From Pseudomonadota bacterium (GTDB lineage Bacteria > SZUA-182 > DTGQ01), in contig JAUWIR010000046.1 of assembly GCA_030605265.1 (NCBI GenBank), positions 1-13,359 of the forward strand: 13,359 bases of DNA. Direction: 5' to 3'. Under the pieces are notes generated by a model that worked only from the letters and a program-made list of their open reading frames with translations, was not told the origin of the DNA and did not search any database. Both the position numbers and the translations under genes were made by a program. Positions 1 through 7,310 of the stretch are shown in pieces; within the stretch, counting starts at the first letter, position 1; every line of letters begins with the position of its first letter.

Positions 1-564
1 GAAGAGTTGTTAATCGGATTTATTATCGGTTTTGCCGCCAAGTTGCTCTTTGCCGGTGTTCAACTTTCCGGCCAACTGATCGGCTATCAAATGGGCTTTG
101 CTATGGCCAATGTTCTTGATCCGATAAACGGTTCACAAATCTCTCTTTTTGCCCAATTAGAGCTTTTTACCGCTCTTTTAATTTTTTTAAGCATTAATGC
201 TCATCATATTTTTCTTAAGGCAATAGTAACAAGTTATCAATTCATTCCTCCCTTTGAGTTTCAACCTCAAGGGATCATGGTTGAAAAAATAATAGCCATG
301 GCCGGTCAAATGTTTATTATCGCCATACAAATTGGTGCACCCATTATTGCCGCGCTTCTTTTCACCAATGTGTTCTTTGGGCTAATGGCCCGAACAGTTC
401 CGGAAATGAACATTTTTATCGTAGCTATGCCCATTGGCATTGCTATCGGTTTATTTATTCTATCTGTCTCAATGCCATTTTTTGCCCATTTGCTCAATAA
501 GGTTTTTACCACCTTAAGTTTTGATATTCTAACTTTAATGAAGGGAATGCAAATTGCCCGATAG
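1..564 (+). CDS. fliR: Flagellar export gate protein FliR (5' truncated)
   Basis: FliR is an inner-membrane component of the flagellar type III export gate. It assembles with FliP and FliQ and works with FlhB and FlhA. The reading frame is open from base 1, so the start lies upstream and only the last 187 codons are present. What is visible is very hydrophobic, with several membrane segments. It carries the family-typical stretch GQLIGYQMGFAMANVLDP (about residues 23-40 of the visible part), followed by a segment of the form ELFTALLIFLSINAHH. The protein ends at the TAG at 562-564. The last 11 bases overlap flhB, which suggests translational coupling. The position directly before flhB and flhA is the usual one for fliR. 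A fusion with flhB is excluded because the frames differ. An internal TTG at base 7 could be mistaken for the start, but the homology runs through it. Identification is firm; the missing N-terminus cannot be judged. Confidence 0.93.
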   Translation, partial: EELLIGFIIGFAAKLLFAGVQLSGQLIGYQMGFAMANVLDPINGSQISLFAQLELFTALLIFLSINAHHIFLKAIVTSYQFIPPFEFQPQGIMVEKIIAMAGQMFIIAIQIGAPIIAALLFTNVFFGLMARTVPEMNIFIVAMPIGIAIGLFILSVSMPFFAHLLNKVFTTLSFDILTLMKGMQIAR

Positions 565-1627
565 CGACAAGTCCCAAAAAACTGAACAACCGACCCCTAA
601 ACGCAAACGGGAGGCCCGAGAAAAGGGAAACGTTGCCAAAACAAAAGAATTGGGCACGGTTTTCATTCTTGGCGCAAGTTTAATTATTTTTCATTTTTAC
701 GGGAAACAATTCCTCCACCATCTCTTTGAGCTTATGCAATGGCCGTTGCGCTCTTGCGGCCAAATGACCCTAGGAGAATTAAATTTCATAAATTTAATCT
801 ACGTTATTGAAAAAAAACTCATTCCAATTCTATTACCAGTATTTCTCTTTTTGGCTGCCTTTGCTTTCCTGGCTAATTATTGTCAAGTGGGCTTTCTTTT
901 GGCTACTGAGTCCATGAAACCTGATCTCAATAAACTGAACCCTGTTGAAGGATTTAAGAAATTTTTCTCCCTCAAATCTCTTGTTGAGCTGATAAAATCC
1001 ATATTTAAGATGGGAGTTATCGGGTTTATTGCTTATGTTACAGTCAAGGGAGAATTGGCTAATCTTCCTCTGCTTACTGAAATGGGGGTTAACAGCATTT
1101 TTTCCTACATCTGCCAAATCACCTTCAAAATCCTTCTCCGCTCTACTATTGCTCTTCTGATCATGTCAATTTTGGACTATATTTATCAACGCTATCAATG
1201 GAATAAGGATTTAATGATGACCAAAGAAGAGGTAAAAGAAGAAATGAAGCAGACTGAAGGGGACCCTAAAGTTAAAAGTAAAATTCGCAGCGCCCAACAG
1301 CAGATGGCTCGTCAGCGTATGATGAATAAAGTACCCGAAGCGGATGTGATTGTTACCAACCCTGAGCATTTGGCTGTGGCCCTTCGTTATGAAGCAGATG
1401 TTATGACCTCGCCGGCAATAATTGCCATGGGGGCAGGCTTTATTGCTGAAAAAATAAAGGAAATCGCCAGAGAACATAATATCCCCATTGTGGAAGATAA
1501 GCCCCTGGCGCAAGTTATGTACAAAACCTTAGAGGTGGGAGACGTTATCCCTCAGCACCTTTACCAAGCGGTGGCTGAAATCCTCGCTTATGTGTATAAA
1601 TTAAAACCACAAAAGTACAAAAAATAA
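554..1627 (+). CDS. flhB: Flagellar export switch protein FlhB, with NPEH in place of NPTH
   Basis: FlhB is the export-gate protein that switches substrate specificity from rod/hook to filament proteins, in concert with FliK. The 357-residue length is normal. The N-terminus has the typical basic signature (SQKTEQPTPKRKREAREKG, about residues 7-25). About four membrane segments follow (roughly residues 32-52, 84-110, 150-166 and 185-208), then a charged linker (KEEVKEEMKQTEGDPKVK) and the cytoplasmic domain. The autocleavage motif, normally N-P-T-H, reads N269-P270-E271-H272; the Asn and Pro that flank the cleaved bond are kept and the Thr is Glu. The chosen start is TTG at 554. It is preceded by AAGGGA at 541-546 with 7 bases of spacing, and it gives the expected N-terminus. 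It overlaps the end of fliR by 11 bp; flhA follows after 9 bp. The family assignment is certain. How the Glu affects cleavage is unknown. Confidence 0.96.
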   Translation: MPDSDKSQKTEQPTPKRKREAREKGNVAKTKELGTVFILGASLIIFHFYGKQFLHHLFELMQWPLRSCGQMTLGELNFINLIYVIEKKLIPILLPVFLFLAAFAFLANYCQVGFLLATESMKPDLNKLNPVEGFKKFFSLKSLVELIKSIFKMGVIGFIAYVTVKGELANLPLLTEMGVNSIFSYICQITFKILLRSTIALLIMSILDYIYQRYQWNKDLMMTKEEVKEEMKQTEGDPKVKSKIRSAQQQMARQRMMNKVPEADVIVTNPEHLAVALRYEADVMTSPAIIAMGAGFIAEKIKEIAREHNIPIVEDKPLAQVMYKTLEVGDVIPQHLYQAVAEILAYVYKLKPQKYKK

Positions 1628-1636
1628 TAACGAAAA

Positions 1637-3724
1637 ATGGCCACTCAAAATAAATTAGAGATTTCTTTAGGTGTTCTATCCGGCAAAACTGACCTTCTCG
1701 TTGCTCTGGGAGTAATCGGGATTATTGGCGTCATGATCATTCCTTTGCCGCCTTTCGCCCTGGATATTCTCTTAAGCTTTGACATTGCTCTGGCAGTCAT
1801 TATTCTGCTCTCTTCTATGTATACCTTAAACCCTTTGGAATTTTCCATTTTCCCCTCTCTCCTTCTCATTGCCACTCTTTTTCGGTTATCCCTCAATGTT
1901 GCCTCAACCCGGCTCATTCTTCTCCATGGAGAACAGGGGGTGGAAGCGGCTGGTTCTGTTATCAAATCCTTTGGCAGTTTTGTCATCGGCAATAATTACG
2001 TGGTTGGATTATTAATATTTTTTATCCTGGTGTTAATAAATTTTATTGTAATCACCAAGGGCGCTGAACGAACTGCCGAGGTTTCCGCCCGATTTACTTT
2101 AGACGCCATGCCCGGTAAACAAATGAGCATTGACGCCGACCTTAATGCCGGCCTGATCAATGAAGAACAAGCCAGGCAGCGAAGGGCCAACATAGCTAAG
2201 GAAGCGGAATTTTATGGGGCCATGGATGGCGCCAGCAAATTTGTCAAAGGAGATGCTATTGCCGGTATTGTCATTACTCTTATTAATATTTTCGGTGGTT
2301 TAATCATAGGCATGCTGCAAAAAGGGATGACCCTATCCGAAGCTGCAACCACTTATATCACATTAACCGTTGGAGATGGGCTAGTCAGTCAAATTCCGGC
2401 CCTGGTTATATCCACGGCCGCAGGTATCATTGTCACCCGAGCTGTTTCAGAAACCAATATGGGAGAAGAAATGGCCCAGCAGCTTTTAATTCACCCTAAG
2501 GCCATTGGACTCACCTCCACGATCCTTTTCTGTTTTAGTTTAGTACCCGGTCTGCCAACAGTATCTTTTTTGAGTTTGTCCCTGATTACAGGTATTCTTG
2601 CTTTTACAGTCTACAAAGTTCAAACTTTAAAAAAACAAAAGGAAGAAAGCACGGAAATACCAGGGCCGCAAGTTGAGGAAGCTTCAACACTTTTCTCTCT
2701 TATAGAGCCCCTTTCCTTAGAAGTCGGTCTTCGCCTTATTCACTTAATTGACTTGAACCAGCAAGGAGAAGTTCTCGATCGAGTCACAGCTATAAGAAAA
2801 CAATATGCTTCCGAAATGGGCTTTGTTTTTCCACCAGTGCGCATCAGAGATAATCTTCATCTGGACCCTAATAAATATTCCATCCTCATTAAAGGAGTGG
2901 AGGTAGCTCAAGGCGCCTTAATGCCCAATCATTACTTGGCCATGAGCACTAATGACAAGGCCGTACCACTGGAAGGTATATCCACCAAAGATCCTACTTT
3001 TGGACTTCCGGCCCTTTGGATACATGAAAAAAACGTCAATAAGGCCAAAGCCTTAGGATACACTGTAGTAGATCTTTCTACTGTTTTGGCCACCCATTTT
3101 AAAGAGGTTATCCGTTCTTATTCTTATCAACTGTTAACCCGTCAGGAAACCCAGCATATGATGGAACATCTGGCTGAAGAACACCCCAAATTAGTAGAGG
3201 AGATTCTCCCCAATTTACTCTCTTTAGGGACCATTCAAAAAGTAATACAAAATCTACTTAAAGAACAAATCCCTGTTCGAGACCTGGTCACCATCATAGA
3301 AACCTTGGGAGATTATGCTTCAATCACTAAGGACCCGGATTTACTAACTGAATATGTTCGAGCACAATTGGCTCCTACCATCTCAAATCTCTATAAAGAC
3401 GATGAAGATCAAATTCCTGTTCTAGTTCTCGACCAAAAGGTGGAAGACCTTCTCTCGCAGGCGATTCAACATACTGATCAGGGCAGTTATTTAGCTTTGC
3501 CCCCTTCAGCTGCCCAAGAAATCATACAGCAGATTAATCAAAAAGTGACCAATACCGGGCTTGAGCAAAATCCGATCCTCCTGTGTTCCAATAAAGTGCG
3601 CAGACATCTTCACCTTTTATTGGAGCGATTCATCCCCAAACTCATCATCATGGCTTACAATGAAGTTGCTGATAATATAAAAATTCAATCACTGGGAGTA
3701 GTGGAGTTATCCAATGCAAATTAA
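1637..3724 (+). CDS. flhA: Flagellar export gate protein FlhA
   Basis: FlhA is the large export-gate protein. Its membrane half forms part of the channel and its cytoplasmic half forms the ring that docks substrates and chaperones. The 695-residue length matches the family. The N-terminal half has several membrane segments and the FHIPEP-family signature RLSLNVASTR (residues 83-92). Next come the very conserved block LDAMPGKQMSIDADLNAGL (155-173) and MDGASKFVKGD (196-206), which carries acidic residues implicated in the family in proton-coupled export. A variable linker (about 328-345, KQKEESTEIPGPQVEE) leads to the C-terminal substrate-docking domain. The ATG at 1637 has no strong ribosome site. 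It lies 9 bp after the flhB stop, so reinitiation by ribosomes leaving flhB is plausible. The last 11 bases overlap flhF. Nothing looks broken. The neighbours flhB, flhF and flhG fit the standard cluster. Confidence 0.97.
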   Translation: MATQNKLEISLGVLSGKTDLLVALGVIGIIGVMIIPLPPFALDILLSFDIALAVIILLSSMYTLNPLEFSIFPSLLLIATLFRLSLNVASTRLILLHGEQGVEAAGSVIKSFGSFVIGNNYVVGLLIFFILVLINFIVITKGAERTAEVSARFTLDAMPGKQMSIDADLNAGLINEEQARQRRANIAKEAEFYGAMDGASKFVKGDAIAGIVITLINIFGGLIIGMLQKGMTLSEAATTYITLTVGDGLVSQIPALVISTAAGIIVTRAVSETNMGEEMAQQLLIHPKAIGLTSTILFCFSLVPGLPTVSFLSLSLITGILAFTVYKVQTLKKQKEESTEIPGPQVEEASTLFSLIEPLSLEVGLRLIHLIDLNQQGEVLDRVTAIRKQYASEMGFVFPPVRIRDNLHLDPNKYSILIKGVEVAQGALMPNHYLAMSTNDKAVPLEGISTKDPTFGLPALWIHEKNVNKAKALGYTVVDLSTVLATHFKEVIRSYSYQLLTRQETQHMMEHLAEEHPKLVEEILPNLLSLGTIQKVIQNLLKEQIPVRDLVTIIETLGDYASITKDPDLLTEYVRAQLAPTISNLYKDDEDQIPVLVLDQKVEDLLSQAIQHTDQGSYLALPPSAAQEIIQQINQKVTNTGLEQNPILLCSNKVRRHLHLLLERFIPKLIIMAYNEVADNIKIQSLGVVELSNAN

Positions 3725-4895
3725 AAAATTTATGGCTAAAAATATTCAAGAGGCCTTAAAACAAGTAAAAAATGAATTGGGGCCGGAAGCTCTCGTTATT
3801 TCAGTGAAAAATAAAAAAATAAATCAAGGCCCCTTAGCGCTCTTATCTCCTACCATGGTAGAAGTTACCGCTGCCAGAGATGAAGCGCCTCCGGTAAAAC
3901 CCTTTTCTCCTCCATCAAGAAATTCACACTATCATTTACCCGATTTTAAACAAGTTAGTCAAAATGCCAAGCAGATGACCCAAACCATGAAAAAAGCCCT
4001 GACCTCCTTTCGAACTATTATGAATAAACCATCTCAAGGTCCTAAAGCCAAAGACAGAGTAAACTCTTTAGCTGATCTTCTTCTAAGCATAGGACTGCAA
4101 GAGGACATTACTAATCATATTATAGAAGTCCTTTATCAAGAGATGCCCAACAGTGAGTATTCTTATGACAGCTTTCATTTGGAAAGACTGGCCAAAGACC
4201 TTCTACAACAATTAATAAAAACTTCCGGCCCAATTACCCTAAATGAAAGAAAGCCTAAATTTGTTGCTTTGGTGGGGCCTACAGGGACCGGCAAAACCAC
4301 CACAATTGCCAAACTCTCCGCTGAATCTCATTTAAAAAGAAAGAAAAAAGTTGCCCTCATTACTATTGACACTTATCGAATCGGCGCTATGGAACAACTC
4401 AACGCTTATGCCGGCATCATGAATATCCCGGTGAAACTGGTTTCAACCTTTGAGCAGATGCGCAAAGCCATGCTCCAATATCAAGACCAAGATTTGGTGT
4501 TTATCGACACAGCAGGCTTCAGTCACTATGACAGAGAGCATTTACAACTTCTGAACGCCTTTTTAGCCCAAGTTTCCCACCCGGAAATCCATTTAACGGT
4601 TAATGTAAATACGAATGAAAAAGAATTAATTCAGATAAGTCAAAAATTTAATGCACTTAACTATCACAGCCTACTCTTTACCAAACTTGATGAAAGCGCT
4701 TATCTGGGGACCATTTTTAATCATATGGTCTATACAGGAAAACCTATTTCCTATCTAACCACAGGGCAAAAAGTCCCTGAAGACATTGAATTGGCAACTC
4801 CTGCAACCATAACTCAAAGGTTGTTCCGCAAAAACAGTTTTTATCAGGCTCAAAAGAGCTATGTAGGAAAAGAATATGCTCGACCAGGCAACTGA
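3714..4895 (+). CDS. flhF: Flagellar placement GTPase FlhF (SRP-type)
   Basis: FlhF is the third SRP-type GTPase, related to Ffh and FtsY. It acts at the membrane to set where, and partly how many, flagella are built. The 393-residue protein starts with the B-domain opening MQIKKFMAKNIQEALKQVKN and the phrase LGPEALVIS. A poorly conserved basic/proline stretch (about 50-115) and the N domain (about 118-180) follow, then the G domain. The GTPase motifs are clear: GPTGTGKT (188-195), DTYRIGAMEQL (219-229), DTAG (265-268), TKLD (323-326), and the closing GQKVPEDIELA. The residue after DTAG is Phe269, where Ffh and FtsY have Arg. The start is ATG 3714, with GGAG at 3703-3706 as ribosome site inside the flhA end. 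The gene overlaps flhA by 11 bp and flhG by 20 bp; tight coupling to flhG fits their known physical partnership. Confidence 0.96.
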   Translation: MQIKKFMAKNIQEALKQVKNELGPEALVISVKNKKINQGPLALLSPTMVEVTAARDEAPPVKPFSPPSRNSHYHLPDFKQVSQNAKQMTQTMKKALTSFRTIMNKPSQGPKAKDRVNSLADLLLSIGLQEDITNHIIEVLYQEMPNSEYSYDSFHLERLAKDLLQQLIKTSGPITLNERKPKFVALVGPTGTGKTTTIAKLSAESHLKRKKKVALITIDTYRIGAMEQLNAYAGIMNIPVKLVSTFEQMRKAMLQYQDQDLVFIDTAGFSHYDREHLQLLNAFLAQVSHPEIHLTVNVNTNEKELIQISQKFNALNYHSLLFTKLDESAYLGTIFNHMVYTGKPISYLTTGQKVPEDIELATPATITQRLFRKNSFYQAQKSYVGKEYARPGN

Positions 4896-5754
4896 TCTTC
4901 GAAAATTAGTATTAACCTCTGAGGCAACCGGTAAAGAGGACAAAACTCAAAAAGCAAGGGTCTTCTCCATCACCAGCGGTAAAGGGGGAGTAGGAAAAAC
5001 CAGCATTGCCATAAATCTTGCCTTTGCTCTAAAACAATTGAACAAAAATACTCTGATCATTGATGCTGATTTAGGGTTAGCCAATGTAGATATTCTTCTG
5101 GGCCTTATCCCCAAATGGACCCTTCAGAATATTGTTAATCAGGAAGTTCAAATTCTTGAAGCGATTATCAAAAGCCCCGATGGTCTTTCCATTTTACCCT
5201 CCGGATCAGGGATTGAAGAATTAACTCACTTAGATCTTCAGCAAAAACTCTATCTAAAATCTCAATTTGATCTCCTTGATCGACAATTTGAGTTTATCCT
5301 CATTGACACGGCAGCAGGTATCTCCTCAAATGTAATGACTTTTAATCAAATGGCTCAGGAAGTTATCGTAGTTTTATCCCCGGACCCTACTTCTTTAGCT
5401 GATGCCTATGCAACCATAAAAATATTGTCCCAGCGGTATGCAGTGGAAAAATTCCTTATTATTACCAACAATGTTAAAAATAATCGAGTAGGACAAGAAT
5501 TGTATAAAAAGTTAGAAAAAATTTGTTGGCGTTTCTTAAAACTACCCCTTCAGCACCTGGGGTGTTTGTGGACAGACCCAAAACTAAGTCAAGCTTCCCA
5601 AAACCAACAAATTGTTATGAAACATTATCCAAAAACCACCATCAGCAAACAACTAAGGGGTATGGCCGAATCACTTAGCCGGATTACCTATACTTCATTA
5701 ACCAATAAAAACATTAATTTTCTCTTAAATACTATTCTTAACACAAATAGGTGA
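4876..5754 (+). CDS. flhG: Flagellar number regulator FlhG (MinD-like ATPase)
   Basis: FlhG (also called FleN, YlxH or MinD2) is a MinD/ParA-family ATPase that limits flagellar number and stimulates the FlhF GTPase. The protein has 292 residues. Residues 3-9 read DQATDLR, an exact match to the DQAxxLR motif by which FlhG is known to activate FlhF. The deviant Walker A KGGVGKT is at 36-42. The DAD of switch I, followed by LGLANVDILLG, starts at residue 63, and DTAAG (switch II) is at 144-148. The C-terminus (NINFLLNTILNTNR) could form the amphipathic membrane-targeting helix typical of MinD-type proteins. ATG 4876 is chosen because it puts the DQAxxLR motif at the extreme N-terminus, where it belongs, and because AGGA at 4865-4868 is correctly spaced. 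The overlap with flhF is 20 bp; fliA begins 7 bp after the stop. A chromosomal MinD is a less likely alternative given motif and context. Confidence 0.95.
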   Translation: MLDQATDLRKLVLTSEATGKEDKTQKARVFSITSGKGGVGKTSIAINLAFALKQLNKNTLIIDADLGLANVDILLGLIPKWTLQNIVNQEVQILEAIIKSPDGLSILPSGSGIEELTHLDLQQKLYLKSQFDLLDRQFEFILIDTAAGISSNVMTFNQMAQEVIVVLSPDPTSLADAYATIKILSQRYAVEKFLIITNNVKNNRVGQELYKKLEKICWRFLKLPLQHLGCLWTDPKLSQASQNQQIVMKHYPKTTISKQLRGMAESLSRITYTSLTNKNINFLLNTILNTNR

Positions 5755-5761
5755 GGTGTTT

Positions 5762-6529
5762 ATGAAAAGAGCTGTCTCAAGTAAAACTAAATCATATAAT
5801 GTTGCCTGTATCGAGAATGAAGAAGAGCGTAATCAACTCATTCTTGATCATCTTCCCATGATTAAATTTATTGCCACCCGTATTGCCAACCGTCTTCCAC
5901 CAAATGTTCAAGTGGAGGACCTTATTGAGGCCGGAATTATCGGACTTTTGGATGCTATCCAAAAATTTGATGTATCAAAAGAGGTAAAATTTAAAACCTA
6001 TGCAGAATTTCGAATTCGTGGGGCCATCCTGGACGAACTTCGGGCTCAGGATTGGACGCCGCGATCAGTGCATCAAAAGATTAAAAAAGTAGAAAAAGCC
6101 TATATCGATGTGGAGCAAAGAACCGGGAGAACAGCTACTGAGGAGGAAATCGCTCAGGAAATGAATATTCCCCTTGACAAATTCCATAAACTCATCAACC
6201 AAGTACGAAATGTTTCTATTATCAGCCTTGAGGATTTAACAAAAGTTCTTCCAATGGATGAAAGAGATAATATTCTTGAATGCTTAAAAAGCCCTCAGGA
6301 TGAATCAATCTATGAGCGGGTAAATCTAAAGCAGGTTAAAACCTTATTGGCGGGAGCAATTAATGAACTCCACCCTAAAGATCAAATGATCCTCTCGCTT
6401 TATTACTGGGAGGAGCTGACCATGAAAGAAATCGGCTCAATAATGGGATTGGCTGAATCCACCATTTCTGAAAGGCATACTAAAACAATGCTCAATTTAA
6501 AACAAAAGCTTCGTGAAGTGATCCAGTAG
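5762..6529 (+). CDS. fliA: Flagellar sigma factor FliA (sigma-28 family)
   Basis: This is an alternative sigma factor of the FliA/SigD/WhiG group, which directs RNA polymerase to late flagellar promoters. It is 255 residues long from ATG 5762. Region 2 covers about residues 22-102 and contains DLIEAGIIGLLDAIQKFD and the group hallmark DELRAQDWTPRSV (about 91-103). Region 3 covers about 105-155 (EQRTGRTATEEEIAQEMNI). Region 4 covers about 198-248, with LYYWEELTMKEIGSIMGLAE and the recognition-helix segment ESTISERHTK (from residue 232). A GTG at 5756 in the same frame would add two residues. It lies inside the ribosome site (two AGGTG copies at 5749-5753 and 5754-5758), so ATG 5762 is preferred. 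The gene follows flhG by 7 bp, a common flhF-flhG-fliA order. No FlgM anti-sigma gene is recognisable in the window. Confidence 0.93.
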   Translation: MKRAVSSKTKSYNVACIENEEERNQLILDHLPMIKFIATRIANRLPPNVQVEDLIEAGIIGLLDAIQKFDVSKEVKFKTYAEFRIRGAILDELRAQDWTPRSVHQKIKKVEKAYIDVEQRTGRTATEEEIAQEMNIPLDKFHKLINQVRNVSIISLEDLTKVLPMDERDNILECLKSPQDESIYERVNLKQVKTLLAGAINELHPKDQMILSLYYWEELTMKEIGSIMGLAESTISERHTKTMLNLKQKLREVIQ

Positions 6530-6555
6530 AGGACCACTATGAAAAGGAGGAAGAT

Positions 6556-6849
6556 ATGTCGCATCCAGTCAGTATGCAGCATGTATTAACAAATTCCTCA
6601 GTTGCTGAAAAAATGCAGCAAAGCAACCACGCCCAGGCGGATGGGCAACAAAAACATTTTATGAACAAGGTTGAAAAGGAAAAACAGATTGGAGAAAAAA
6701 AAATTAATCACCTGGAAAAGTCCCGGCAGATGAAAATTAACAAAGATCAGGAAAAACAGGAAAAACAAGAGCAGAAATCAAAAAGGCCTTTGCAAAATAA
6801 GGATGAGGCCCCAACAGAGGGATCTCCTAAAATCGATATTCTCGTTTGA
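6556..6849 (+). CDS. Small Lys/Gln/Glu-rich protein between fliA and flgB, function unknown
   Basis: This is a 97-residue, highly polar protein with no signal peptide or membrane segment. The first about 45 residues (MSHPVSMQHVLTNSSVAEKMQQ onward) are Gln/Asn-rich and helix-prone. The middle (about 38-80) is Lys/Glu/Gln-rich and could be a coiled coil or disordered. The tail is EGSPKIDILV, a short hydrophobic end. The gene is well supported: AAGGAGG at 6544-6550 lies 5 bases before ATG 6556, and it sits between fliA (26 bp upstream) and flgB (102 bp downstream). From memory, flagellar operons of several bacteria carry a comparable small hypothetical protein near fliA, ending in something like IDI-hydrophobic; I cannot verify this here. 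Its length resembles FlgM, but the FlgM C-terminal sigma-binding pattern is absent. A chaperone or regulatory role is possible but not shown. Confidence 0.8.
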   Translation: MSHPVSMQHVLTNSSVAEKMQQSNHAQADGQQKHFMNKVEKEKQIGEKKINHLEKSRQMKINKDQEKQEKQEQKSKRPLQNKDEAPTEGSPKIDILV

Positions 6850-6875
6850 GGTAATCATTCAGACCTCTATATAAG
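6846..6875 (+). promoter_or_regulatory. Possible sigma-70-type promoter for flgB operon
   Basis: TTGAGG (6846-6851, over the stop of the small gene) and TATAAG (6870-6875) are separated by 18 bp. They match four and five of the six bases of the -35 and -10 consensus. The 102 bp gap (6850-6951) before flgB is the first sizeable spacer after a tightly packed block, so a promoter here is reasonable. A 13-bp palindrome (ATAAGTTACTTAT, 6871-6883) overlaps the -10. No convincing sigma-54 or sigma-28 consensus was seen in the gap. In AT-rich DNA such matches occur by chance, so confidence is low. Confidence 0.25.
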
Positions 6876-6951
6876 TTACTTATTTATAAATCAGCATAAG
6901 GGACCTGAACGGTTATCCTGGGAAAGGTAAAATAAAAAGAGGAAAATAAGG

Positions 6952-7308
6952 ATGTCTAATACAATCAATGGAAAAAATATTATCCAAGATAAACTTTTTC
7001 CCCGGCCTTTTTCCGATTTGGAAAAGGGGATAGATTATCGGGTAAAAAGACAGACTATTATTGCTTCCAATATTGCCAATATTAACACTCCGAACTATAA
7101 GTCCTTTGATTTAATTATGAATGATAAACTGCAAGAGCCAAAACTTATTCTTACTCAGACCCCTGCGAGAGAAAACGGCAATTCGGTAAATCTTGATCTT
7201 GAAATGAGTAAACTCACTGAAAATCAGCTCATGTTTCAAGCCCTTACTACACTTCTGGCAAAAAAAATTATCCAACTTAATACAGTAATCGAAGAAGGGA
7301 GGAGCTAA
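6952..7308 (+). CDS. flgB: Proximal rod protein FlgB
   Basis: FlgB is a proximal rod subunit, exported by the type III apparatus and placed near the MS-ring. At 118 residues it is somewhat shorter than the roughly 130-140 typical of the family; the shortening lies in the variable middle. The N-terminal rod/hook signature is clear (IIASNIANINTPNYKSFDL, about residues 37-55). The C-terminal heptad region is present (LTENQLMFQALTTLLAKKI), where rod proteins form their coiled-coil D0 domain. The ATG at 6952 has AGAGG at 6938-6942 upstream with 9-base spacing. flgC starts 2 bp after the stop. The adjacent flgC, with the same signature, confirms the call. No fliE is seen nearby, although fliE often follows flgC. 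Confidence 0.94.
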   Translation: MSNTINGKNIIQDKLFPRPFSDLEKGIDYRVKRQTIIASNIANINTPNYKSFDLIMNDKLQEPKLILTQTPARENGNSVNLDLEMSKLTENQLMFQALTTLLAKKIIQLNTVIEEGRS

Positions 7309-7310
7309 CC

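Noticed and set aside
7..564. A TTG start for fliR at base 7
   Set aside because: The frame is open to the window edge and FliR homology covers the first codons, so the true start is upstream.
833..1513. Minus-strand open frames opposite flhB (833-1117 and 1211-1513)
   Set aside because: They are shadows of a certain coding gene, with composition unlike a real protein and no ribosome sites. The same applies to the other minus-strand frames in the window, including the one at 12149-12382 that spans the repeat-rich gap.
5756..5761. GTG at 5756 as the fliA start
   Set aside because: The GTG is part of the AGGTG ribosome site. ATG 5762 is better placed and the difference is only two residues.
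6556..6849. The small gene as the anti-sigma factor FlgM
   Set aside because: The size fits, but the conserved FlgM C-terminal helices (a pattern like V-x-x-L-K-x-x-I-x-x-G-x-Y) are absent; the sequence is Lys/Gln-rich and low in hydrophobics.
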